A stretch of 64,000 nucleotides of DNA from CAWJMN01 sp963844055 (lineage in GTDB: Bacteria > Planctomycetota > Planctomycetia > Pirellulales > Pirellulaceae). The position numbers and the translations under genes are program-made. The notes beneath the pieces were generated by a model. That model was not told the DNA's origin. It did no database searches and worked only from the letters and a program-made list of their open reading frames with translations. The stretch spans positions 806,001-870,000 of the forward strand of contig CAWJMN010000001.1 of the NCBI GenBank assembly GCA_963844055.1, written 5' to 3'. This document shows positions 54,903-62,536 of the stretch, one piece after another (position 1 is the stretch's first letter; each line of letters begins with the position of its first letter).

Positions 54903-55943
54903 ATGATGATTTCACGTTTCCGATTTTTGATGGCGTCACTTGCCATGGTGGTAATGGGATCGCTGGCCAGTGTTGTTACGGCAGGCGAAGGAAGCATTGA
55001 ATTCGCCCCTGGAACTGGTCCAGGGGTTAGCGGCCTGGGCGCTGGCAAGCATATTGTCTTGGTCAGCGGTGACGAAGAGTATCGCAGCGAAGAAGCTTGC
55101 CCGGCGTTGGCCAAGATCCTTTCGCAGCGTCACGGCTTTAAGTGCACGGTTCTGTTTGCGGTGGACCCGAAGACCGGCGTCATCGACCCGAACGCCAGCA
55201 ACATTCCTGATACGGGTGTTGTAGCGACGGCCGACTTGGTGCTGTTCCATTTGCGTTTCCGCAACTTGCCGGATGAACAGATGAAGCCCCTGGTGGACTA
55301 CATCGAATCGGGAAAGCCGATGGTAGGGCTGCGGACTTCGACGCATGCGTTCAACATTCCTGCCGGCAAGACCTATTCGAAATACACCTGGACCAACGGC
55401 GACAAGGCCTACGAAAAGGGCTTTGGCAAGCAAGTGCTGGGGGAGACTTGGGTCAGCCACTGGGGCAACCACGGCAGCCAAAGCACGCGTGGTATTTTGG
55501 CCGAAGGGAAGAAGGATCATCCGATTTTGCGTGGCATTGCCGATGGCGATATTTGGGGTCCGTCCGACGTTTATGAAGCCAAGCCTGCTGGCGATTCCGA
55601 AACGTTGGTGCTGGGTCAAATCTTGGCCGGCATGAAGAAGGATGATGAACCCGCCAAGACTGATCGCAACAATCCGATGATGCCCGTTGCTTGGACAAAG
55701 ACGTATAAGGGAGCTTCCGGCAAGACCAGCCGCGTCTTCACTTCGACGATGGGAGCCGCGACCGATCTGGAGGCCGAGGGAACTCGCCGCATGATCGTAA
55801 ATGGTTGCTTGTGGGCACTAGGGATGGAAGACAAGATTCCCGCCAAGACCGATGTCGCCTTGGTCGGCGAATACCACCCCACCAAGTTCGGCTTCAACGC
55901 CTTCAAGAAGGACACCAAGCCCACGGACTATTTGATTAAGTAG
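54903..55943 (+). CDS. Exported ThuA-domain protein 2
   Basis: A 346-residue protein starting MMISRFRFLMASLAMVVMGSL, with a signal peptide ending near VVTAGEG. The ThuA-like fold is seen in IVLVSGDEEYRSEEACPALAKILSQRHG, ADLVLFHLRFRNLPDEQMKPLVDYIESGKPMVGLRTSTHAF, and a C-terminal RVFTSTMGAATD. It differs clearly from ThuA protein 1, so this is an old paralogue or a distinct subfamily, not a recent duplication. It is the last gene of the pair and ends 40 bases before a strong terminator. Confidence 0.85.
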   Translation: MMISRFRFLMASLAMVVMGSLASVVTAGEGSIEFAPGTGPGVSGLGAGKHIVLVSGDEEYRSEEACPALAKILSQRHGFKCTVLFAVDPKTGVIDPNASNIPDTGVVATADLVLFHLRFRNLPDEQMKPLVDYIESGKPMVGLRTSTHAFNIPAGKTYSKYTWTNGDKAYEKGFGKQVLGETWVSHWGNHGSQSTRGILAEGKKDHPILRGIADGDIWGPSDVYEAKPAGDSETLVLGQILAGMKKDDEPAKTDRNNPMMPVAWTKTYKGASGKTSRVFTSTMGAATDLEAEGTRRMIVNGCLWALGMEDKIPAKTDVALVGEYHPTKFGFNAFKKDTKPTDYLIK

Positions 55944-55980
55944 TTTGTTTGCCGTTTGGTTTTCGATTGACGCCGTTCAG

Positions 55981-56026
55981 AGCCCCGCACTTTTGCCCAC
56001 CAGGCGATGTTGCGGGGCTTTTTTTC
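55981..56026 (+). terminator. Rho-independent terminator of the ThuA pair
   Basis: AGCCCCGCA (55981-55989) pairs with TGCGGGGCT (56011-56019), followed by TTTTTTC. It is one of the best terminators in the window. Confidence 0.92.
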
Positions 56027-56226
56027 TAGTGCAAACTCTTCCGGTGTCGTGTGGCCAAAGGAATTGCTAAGATAGATTTGTTAAGGGGACGCTCTATCTG
56101 GGCTGAGTCAATGAATGCGTTGCAAGATCTGCGCACTGTGTCTTCGTCGCCACGATGTTGAAAGCCGTTAAGCAAATCGTGCGGCATCACTATGCTAAAG
56201 CTGCTCTGGTGTTTGGTTCTAAAAAG

Positions 56227-56706
56227 CTACTTAGGTGCAATAAACTCGTTATTGCTTTTGAGTATTCTTTCGATTGCTTCTAAGAAGCTGTCTGCAATTA
56301 TGCCAGAAGGATCATTTTGTTGTCCGGGAAAGAAATAAGTTCCGTGAAACCCATCAAGTATCTTGCGATAATTGCCAGAGGTGGGGTCCATTTCTAAAAA
56401 GTAGTAGTCACCATCGGATGCATCAATGAGGGCTATATGAAAGCGTGATCCATATTCATCGTTGTCCTTGGCATTTATCACGTATCGAGCCCGCTCCCAT
56501 TCTTCCATGGGTAAGAGAGTTCTTACGGTGTCAGGCTGAGGGTAAAAAAAGCTGCAGCCATTCATCTCGCGATAAAAGTCCAAAACCTCTTCTGGAATCT
56601 GCACGGAGAACTTTTCTTCGCAGGCTTCAATTGCTTTGGCATCAACTGGCGGATTTGGGAAATGGGACGTTTTGCATTCAGCTACGATTTCTTTGAACGT
56701 CATCAT
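56227..56706 (-). CDS. SMI1/KNR4 (SUKH) family protein
   Basis: A 159-residue protein starting MMTFKEIVAEC. The SUKH pattern is present: an N-terminal helix with AIEACEEKFSVQIPEEVLDFYREMNGC, then IALIDASDGDYYFLEMDPTSGNYRKI and GTYFFPGQ...SFLEAIERI. In bacteria this fold is often an immunity protein against polymorphic or contact-dependent toxins, but also has housekeeping uses. No toxin gene is adjacent. Codon use looks more AT-rich than neighbours, which fits an accessory gene. Confidence 0.82.
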   Translation of the reverse strand: MMTFKEIVAECKTSHFPNPPVDAKAIEACEEKFSVQIPEEVLDFYREMNGCSFFYPQPDTVRTLLPMEEWERARYVINAKDNDEYGSRFHIALIDASDGDYYFLEMDPTSGNYRKILDGFHGTYFFPGQQNDPSGIIADSFLEAIERILKSNNEFIAPK

Positions 56707-56961
56707 GTTGAAGGTTCCAGATGGTCAATGGCTAGAAGTCAGCTACGCTTCGTGAATGGGTTGCCTTGGGGCATGGTGTGCCTATCAGGAATTCATTTGG
56801 CATTTAGCAATATGAATTGTCCTGGGAACTGGCTTTCTGAAAATGCTTCTGGTTCCGAGCTCCACGCGCTTTGGCCGTGTGACAAGTGTCCATCTACAAG
56901 TCGGTTTGCGCACACCGCCCAATAGGTGAGGTGCCTCGGCCTGCTGTGAACGTAAGTAAAA

Positions 56962-58245
56962 CTATTGATTCGTAGTAGGGACTAATCCACTGCCTCCGTC
57001 ACGCGGAAGAGTGACCGTCAGAGTGGTGTTGTCACGTCGCAGTTTGACTTCCAGGTCTTTGTTTCTTTCGGTACAGACGACTCTGGATAGCTCGATCAAT
57101 GTTTCGATGGAAACATCTGTATTTCCGATGGATAGCAGTTTGTCTTTAGGTCTAATGCCAGCTTTGTCGGCGATACTACCAGGGGCTATGCAAAGGACTT
57201 CAAGTCCATCGTGGGTTATTTCCTTGTCGTTTAAAACAATTCCATCGTAGTCGTTGTGGTATTTGGTATTAAAATACGAGCCGTTTGCAACATATACGAT
57301 GTTGTTTTTGAAATCAAAGGTCAGTCTGTGGCGCATTAGAAAACGCGATCCTAGCATATTCCATTTGGAACCGGGATTGATCTTTATTGGCAGATAAGTA
57401 TTGTCGCCCCACGCTAATTTTTGGTGGAGGATAACGCTTTTGGCCGATGATAAAAAGATGGAATGGTTGACGTCCTGGATGTCGCTGTCTTGAATTGACG
57501 CGCTAGCCAGTAGCAATTTGTAGTCCGACTCTTTCATAGCCAACTCTTCGCCGACATTGCCTGTGTCCATGATTGCATAGAATCTTTTTCCGGCAACTTC
57601 GACGAGCGCTGTCGGGTTGTTCAAAGCTTTATAGAAAAGCCTGTTCGCTGTTCCAGGGGGAGTTCCGCTTTTTTGGACGTCTTCGAATAAGATGATTTTT
57701 TGATTGTCGTAGTCAATGTGAAGGCCAAATGCACAAAGCTGATCCATGCCCAATATGCCTACGAAGTCTGTTCCAATTCCTTTTTGCGATGGAGAGTTTA
57801 TAACGCGTCCACCTTGCACTCCAATGTCCGACTTCAATTCGACTCCACCGATAGACATTGGGGGGCATTGGTATAGTCGTATCTCATCTTCCACCTCCCT
57901 CTCAAATACAGCTTCACCTTGTAGGAAACGCTTTTCTGAGGGAGGGGAACTTGCCGGTGTTTTTTCGTCGCTTTCAAAGGGTGCATAGATCGCAAGTAGC
58001 GATGTATCCAAGCAGGAACGTGTACATCCTGTGTCAAGAAGCAATTTGTGATCAGCTCCGCCAATCTTCGCGACTATCGTTATTCCGCCGCTTCTATTGT
58101 CAAAGTCAATCGTTGCGAGCGAATTCTTCGGATGCCACACCTCTTTAGCCGGTTCCTGGCAGACGGTGATATTACAGATAGCAATAGCCAGCAGAAAGAG
58201 CGTGACGAGAAAACAGTTGCTGAGATAATGCAGGCTTATGGCCAT
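56962..58245 (-). CDS. Exported retropepsin-like aspartic protease with PDZ domain
   Basis: A 427-residue protein. The N-terminal hydrophobic segment (residues 6-29) is a signal peptide or anchor. Two aspartic-protease half-domains follow, each with a DTG motif: KLLLDTGCTRS (Asp71) and AIMDTGNVGEEL (Asp227). Each is paired with a downstream hydrophobic-hydrophobic-Gly site (FVGILGMDQL; NMLGSRFL). A PDZ domain (residues about 340-415: LEVLCIAPGSIADKAGIRPKDKLLSIG) ends the protein. Most bacterial relatives have one DTG and dimerise; here both may sit in one chain. The target is unknown. Confidence 0.83.
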   Translation of the reverse strand: MAISLHYLSNCFLVTLFLLAIAICNITVCQEPAKEVWHPKNSLATIDFDNRSGGITIVAKIGGADHKLLLDTGCTRSCLDTSLLAIYAPFESDEKTPASSPPSEKRFLQGEAVFEREVEDEIRLYQCPPMSIGGVELKSDIGVQGGRVINSPSQKGIGTDFVGILGMDQLCAFGLHIDYDNQKIILFEDVQKSGTPPGTANRLFYKALNNPTALVEVAGKRFYAIMDTGNVGEELAMKESDYKLLLASASIQDSDIQDVNHSIFLSSAKSVILHQKLAWGDNTYLPIKINPGSKWNMLGSRFLMRHRLTFDFKNNIVYVANGSYFNTKYHNDYDGIVLNDKEITHDGLEVLCIAPGSIADKAGIRPKDKLLSIGNTDVSIETLIELSRVVCTERNKDLEVKLRRDNTTLTVTLPRDGGSGLVPTTNQ

Positions 58246-58341
58246 GGTTACTTCTTGCGTTTTGATAGGCTAATGTTGGGAGTGTGTCTCGTGGAAGTAT
58301 CGAGACGGTCGAGCTCCCGACGAGCTTGGCCTGTCGCAGTG

Positions 58342-58845
58342 TCAAGGCTGTTCTGCTGTGGGATTTCGGAGGTCGAAGGTGTCGGGCAGGATATGCTTTT
58401 TGATCGCATCTGTAAGTTTTTTGCCGTCGCTTATCTTAAGGGTCTGTGCTAACGCTTCAATAAAAGCTGTAACCTCCTGTATGTCCTTGGTGTCAATTGG
58501 TACGTAAGTGACAGGAACAATTTGGTAAGCGTAATCCTCTGTAATGATGTCTGGAATGTTTCTGGGAAATCGGCCTCTGATGCTGCATTCTATCTTTAGC
58601 TGCAATGCCCTGTCACGCAGATTGTCCAAGATCGGCTTAGAGCGTACTGGAGGTACAAAGCAGGGTTCGCCTAGAGATTTTGAAGGCGCTTCTTCTTGCT
58701 GACGAGGAGCTGAACAAGCCTTGGCCAAATCGTAAAAACGCAGTCGCTGTCCAAAGACTATGCGTGAATCGGCAGAAAAAGTTACACGGAAGACACGGAT
58801 AGGCACGGAATAACACGGCCAGCAGAGAAAAGGAATACGAAACAC
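58342..58845 (-). CDS. Doubtful hypothetical protein or gene remnant
   Basis: A frame of 167 codons whose C-terminal two thirds (ILDNLRDRALQLKIECSIRGRFPRNIPDIITEDYAYQIVPVTY...KKLTDAIKKHILPD) has natural protein character. The first 30 or so codons cross a 10-bp tandem repeat (58781-58820) and look non-coding. A real start may lie near 58740 at a non-ATG codon, or the gene has lost its 5' end. No family is recognised. Confidence 0.35.
   Translation of the reverse strand: MFRIPFLCWPCYSVPIRVFRVTFSADSRIVFGQRLRFYDLAKACSAPRQQEEAPSKSLGEPCFVPPVRSKPILDNLRDRALQLKIECSIRGRFPRNIPDIITEDYAYQIVPVTYVPIDTKDIQEVTAFIEALAQTLKISDGKKLTDAIKKHILPDTFDLRNPTAEQP
58781..58820. repeat. Four copies of a 10-bp unit
   Basis: Four imperfect units of 10 bp, each with an (A/G)CACGG core: GTTACACGGA, AGACACGGAT, AGGCACGGAA, TAACACGGCC. 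On the minus strand this reads as repeated CCGTG(T/C). Units of this kind recur near gene ends in some environmental genomes (recollection, not checked). Confidence 0.8.
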
Positions 58846-59051
58846 TCGGCAAAACGAAGCTGAGCTGCTCTGCGGGATTGCAAACGGCGGAAAAACATGT
58901 TCCGGTAGAGGTGGCCGAACCGCTTGGGAATTAGTACCAGGAAGTTCAAGCGGGCTGCTAGGTTCCCAGTGCGGCGGATATGGGACCTTGGTAAAAAGTA
59001 TTCGTACAAACCACAGCGGGTTTTTCTGTTCATTAGCAAGGGTTGATTTTT

Positions 59052-60377
59052 ATGTTGTCACTTGTGCTGGCGGTTGCGCTGGTTGCTGCGGACGTGGATG
59101 CTACCTGGCCTGGTTTTTTAGGCGCAGGAGCCACGCCGGTGGTTGCTGAAGATCTGCCTCTCAAGTGGAGTCCAACAGAAAACGTGGCCTGGAAGGCACA
59201 ACTTCCCGGCCATGGACAATCGAGCCCGGTCGTTTCGCAAGGAATGGTGTTCGTCACGGCCGTCACCGGGCCGCTCAAGGACAATTTGCATCTGCTCGCC
59301 TTTGACTTGGTTTCGGGAAAGCCCTTGTGGGACTATACCCAGGCAAGCTCGGACCCTGTGAAGGACAGCGTTTACGTTAGCCGTGCTGCCCCGACTCCGG
59401 TCGTGGATGGACAGGCCGTTTATGCCTTCTTTGAAAGTGGCGACTTAGTTTCTGTTGATTTGGCAGGAAAGCTGCTTTGGAAGCGGTCGCTAAGTTCGGA
59501 TTACGGGAAGTTCAAAAACAAGTTTGGCTTGGCCGGCTCACTTGTCCAAACGAAGGATTCGCTCATTACCCTGGTCGACGACGAGGGGCCTTCGTACATG
59601 ATCTGCCTCAACAAGCAGGATGGGGCGGTTCGCTGGAAGACCGATCGCAAAAGTCGAACCAGTTGGAGCTCTCCCTCGCTGATCACCGTGGGGGATAAAA
59701 AGCAGGTCATTATTAGTTCTGCCGGCAGCATTGATGGCTACGAGCCCGAAACAGGCGAACGGCTGTGGACCTTTGAAGAGGTTGGCGGCAACACGGCAGC
59801 CACGCCGCTCGAATTTGCTCCAGGAAAGTTTTTGGTGGGAGCCTCGGCAGGTCGCGACGGAGATAATTCCGAAGCGGCACGCAAGTCGAACATGGCACTT
59901 TCGATTGAACAGGTCGAGGGGAAGTTTATCGCCAAGGTTCTGTGGCGTAATGAGCAGGCGAGCGTTTCCTTTGGTTCGCCGATGGTTCATGCCGGCCATG
60001 CTTATTGGGTAAATCGACAGGGGGTGGTGTATTGCATTGATGTCGCGACGGGAGAACTGCGCTATAGCCAGCGCACCAAGCAATCGTGCTGGGCCACGCC
60101 GTTTGGTGTTGGCAACCGCGTCTACCTGTTTGGCAAAGATGGCATGACGTCGGTGATCGCAGCCGGGCCTAAGTTTGAACTATTGGCCGAGAATCCTCTT
60201 TTGCCGGCTGACGCCCCCAAACCCGACGGCGAGAAGGCCGCCACCAAGGAAGAAACGCCGGAACGCCAACGATCAGCGGCAATGTTCTCTGGCCCAACGC
60301 AATACGGCTATGCTGTGGTCGGCAATCGCATTTTGGTGCGAACCGGCGAAGCCCTTGTTTGCTTGAAGATGCCTTAG
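59052..60377 (+). CDS. Exported PQQ-like beta-propeller protein
   Basis: A 441-residue protein with a signal peptide (MLSLVLAVALVAADVDA; an upstream TTG at 59043 would add three residues). The body is built from beta-propeller blades of the PQQ/WD type: WKAQLPGHGQSSPVVSQGMVFVTAV, GKPLWDYTQASSD, GKLLWKRSLSSDYGKFKN and ATGELRYSQRTKQSCWATPF. A disordered Lys/Glu-rich insertion precedes the last blade. It lacks catalytic residues of PQQ dehydrogenases as far as I can see and may be a binding protein. Such proteins are frequent in planctomycetes. Confidence 0.86.
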   Translation: MLSLVLAVALVAADVDATWPGFLGAGATPVVAEDLPLKWSPTENVAWKAQLPGHGQSSPVVSQGMVFVTAVTGPLKDNLHLLAFDLVSGKPLWDYTQASSDPVKDSVYVSRAAPTPVVDGQAVYAFFESGDLVSVDLAGKLLWKRSLSSDYGKFKNKFGLAGSLVQTKDSLITLVDDEGPSYMICLNKQDGAVRWKTDRKSRTSWSSPSLITVGDKKQVIISSAGSIDGYEPETGERLWTFEEVGGNTAATPLEFAPGKFLVGASAGRDGDNSEAARKSNMALSIEQVEGKFIAKVLWRNEQASVSFGSPMVHAGHAYWVNRQGVVYCIDVATGELRYSQRTKQSCWATPFGVGNRVYLFGKDGMTSVIAAGPKFELLAENPLLPADAPKPDGEKAATKEETPERQRSAAMFSGPTQYGYAVVGNRILVRTGEALVCLKMP

Positions 60378-60489
60378 GGAATGGAAAAGTGGTGGTTCAA
60401 TATGCCGGTTACCACGCCCGTTTGTATGTGAATAGGGCTAGGCTAATTGCCGCAAAGTGCCTTCTGTTTTTCGAGTGCGAAAATTGCCG

Positions 60490-61164
60490 ATGAGACTCAC
60501 TACATCAAAATGTGGACAATACAAGCACCGCGAATTCGTCCTTGAGGCGAATGAAGCGATCGTGCCAGTTGACTATCTTCAGCAGATTGTAACGATCCTT
60601 GAGGAGATGGTTGCATCTGGATCGGTTTTCGAACCCCAACAGACATTTCAAGTTGGCTGGATGCCCACACTCATTCAAGCCTGCGGCCCTGGTTGCCTTA
60701 CACTGTTTGAGCCGGACATGGTATCGATGCCGGTCGAGTGGGTTCCCGGAATAACGAATGCGTTGCGGCAAATGATGCTGCAATTATTCATGCTCGATAG
60801 CGTTAACTTGCGAAATCAAATCGATTTTCCGAACATTCAAAAGTCGCTGCTCACTTGCAATCGTTATGGCGAAACAAATTTCTTCATGCATCGCCAGAAG
60901 CCATCCAGCGAATCGGATAGCGGATGGTTCGTTGGGTGTCTGGACCAGACCCACTGCCACAACAACACCGACAATCTAAATTGCATCTCGGTTTACGAGG
61001 CGATGCTTCACCAAAAAGCCTTTCAAGGCTTTGCCGCGTTTCCTGTCGATTCGATGGTTGTGATAAGCGAAACAGAGGGAATCAGCTTTTTCAAAGACGG
61101 CAATGAAGTTGAGATTCAACCCAATAGCTTTCTTGATGAATGGTTTGCGATGCAAAAAAGGTAA
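60490..61164 (+). CDS. Imm33-like (DUF2185-type) protein
   Basis: A 224-residue protein starting MRLTTSKCGQYKHREFVLEAN. The C-terminal part, SSESDSGWFVGCLDQTHCHNN then LNCISVYEAMLHQKAFQGFAAFPVDSMVVIS, resembles the Imm33/DUF2185 domain found with polymorphic toxins. The N-terminal half (about 120 residues) is unlike anything I recognise but has conserved-looking hydrophobic pattern. No toxin is adjacent. It is the second possible immunity-type gene in this region with the SUKH protein at 56.2 kb. The assignment is tentative. Confidence 0.6.
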   Translation: MRLTTSKCGQYKHREFVLEANEAIVPVDYLQQIVTILEEMVASGSVFEPQQTFQVGWMPTLIQACGPGCLTLFEPDMVSMPVEWVPGITNALRQMMLQLFMLDSVNLRNQIDFPNIQKSLLTCNRYGETNFFMHRQKPSSESDSGWFVGCLDQTHCHNNTDNLNCISVYEAMLHQKAFQGFAAFPVDSMVVISETEGISFFKDGNEVEIQPNSFLDEWFAMQKR

Positions 61165-61412
61165 TTGGTGGCGGGAAGTGCAGAGGCCAATGGACTAGCT
61201 TGCGAAAAAGCAAGGAAACGGATTGGCAAGAGGATGGGAGGGTGCTCAGCGGCGATGAGGAGTGGCGGGGCGAGGGATTGTCTGCCAAGGATTTTGGGCG
61301 GAATTGCCTGCGGCGAACTGGCGATTGGGAACTAGCCAGAAATTCTTATCCCCCAAAACGTGGCCGGACGATATAATGCGGTGGCTATCGATTCTTTATC
61401 GAGGAACAAGCT

Positions 61413-61814
61413 GTGCGTTTGCTGCTGACCCTTTTGATGCTCTCCTGCTTTTTGCTACAGCATGTCATGTGCTGTTGTGAGACGGGGTGCGGCAACGGTC
61501 AATCGGCTTCGCCATCGGTGGCCACTCGCTGCGGGTGCGGCCATCATCATGCCCCGGCCGAAGGCGAGGCTCCTTCGCATGGTGCTTCCGAAAAGCACCA
61601 TATCTGCATCGGGACGCATGTTTTCTTTGTGACGTCTACCTCCGATCACTGGGAGGTTTCTGATGTTTGGGCGGAGGCTTGCTTTTTGCCTTTGCCTGTA
61701 TCGCTGCCGGTGGACTTAACCACGGCGTATGCATTTTCCTCGGTAGAGGATTCCCCTGGGCGATTTCGGGATGCGGCGGAGCTGCGCGCCCACTTGGGTG
61801 TCTATCGGACCTAG
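61413..61814 (+). CDS. Small Cys/His-rich exported protein
   Basis: The 133-residue protein starts at GTG 61413 (VRLLLTLLMLSCFLLQHVMC) with GAGGAA (61401-61406) upstream. After the signal-like segment comes CCCETGCGNG, then CGCGHHHAPAEGEAPSHG and SEKHHICIGTHVFF, so one third of the protein is rich in possible metal ligands. The C-terminal half is ordinary. It precedes a His-rich exported protein and an RND metal-efflux adaptor on the same strand, so a role in metal sensing or buffering is inferred. No family is recognised. Confidence 0.7.
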   Translation: MRLLLTLLMLSCFLLQHVMCCCETGCGNGQSASPSVATRCGCGHHHAPAEGEAPSHGASEKHHICIGTHVFFVTSTSDHWEVSDVWAEACFLPLPVSLPVDLTTAYAFSSVEDSPGRFRDAAELRAHLGVYRT

Positions 61815-61963
61815 TCGAATCGACGGTCCTTCTTGTTTGCGGTTTTAGTAATGCCATTTGCTAGGTAGTGCTGCGCCGCGTTTCAAAATATTCGTACACG
61901 ACAGTTGTGCCTGGTGCTGCGCGCTGGGGCTGTCTTTCCTTTTAAAGATGGAGCTTGTAAATC

Positions 61964-62509
61964 ATGTTGCGTATTCAAACGTCTTTCGTTTTGGTCGGTG
62001 TGATGGCGGTGATGGGCTGGTCCAAGATCGGACAAGCGGCCGATGGGCATGCTCATCCAACGGTTGGCCCGCACAAGGGAACCTTGGTGGAACTTGGGGC
62101 CGAAGAGTTTCATGCGGAAGTGACGCATGATGACAAAACGGCCAGCGTAACGATCTATTTGCTGGGCCCGGATGCCAAAAAGCTGGCTGTTAGTGAAGCT
62201 CAGGATCTGGCGATCAACGTGAAGTTGCATGGCAAGCCGATGCAAGTGAAGTTGAAGGCCGTTCCGCAGATGGGAGATCCTGCTGGCAAGTCTTCTCGCT
62301 TTGCTGGCGTTAGCAAGGACCTAGTACACGCCTTGGATCATGCGGACTCGATGCCGCAGCTGCGTGTGATGATTGCGGGCAAGACCTACGTAGGCAAGAT
62401 TGCCGCGTCGCATGACCATAACCACGATCATGATCACGACCATGGTCCTGCTACTGCTCCTGCCAAGGGAACGCCACGCCAAGCGATTCGTCCCGGTGCC
62501 AAACGCTAG
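61964..62509 (+). CDS. His-rich exported protein of a metal-efflux operon
   Basis: A 181-residue protein starting MLRIQTSFVLVGVMAVMGWSK, with a signal peptide ending near GQAADG. The mature N-terminus (HAHPTVGPHKG) and the C-terminal HDHNHDHDHDHG tail are obvious metal-binding sites flanking a beta-sandwich-like core. It lies 85 bases upstream of the RND adaptor start. In other metal-efflux loci, small periplasmic metal chaperones hand ions to the pump; that role here is inference from composition and position. The metal is unknown (Zn, Co, Ni or Cu are candidates). Confidence 0.8.
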   Translation: MLRIQTSFVLVGVMAVMGWSKIGQAADGHAHPTVGPHKGTLVELGAEEFHAEVTHDDKTASVTIYLLGPDAKKLAVSEAQDLAINVKLHGKPMQVKLKAVPQMGDPAGKSSRFAGVSKDLVHALDHADSMPQLRVMIAGKTYVGKIAASHDHNHDHDHDHGPATAPAKGTPRQAIRPGAKR

Positions 62510-62536
62510 GTTGGATTTTCGGAAAAGGGGATCACC

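Noticed and set aside
58782..59039. Minus-strand frame of 85 codons, Arg-rich
   Set aside because: It overlaps the 10-bp repeat and shows no family; more likely chance or remnant.
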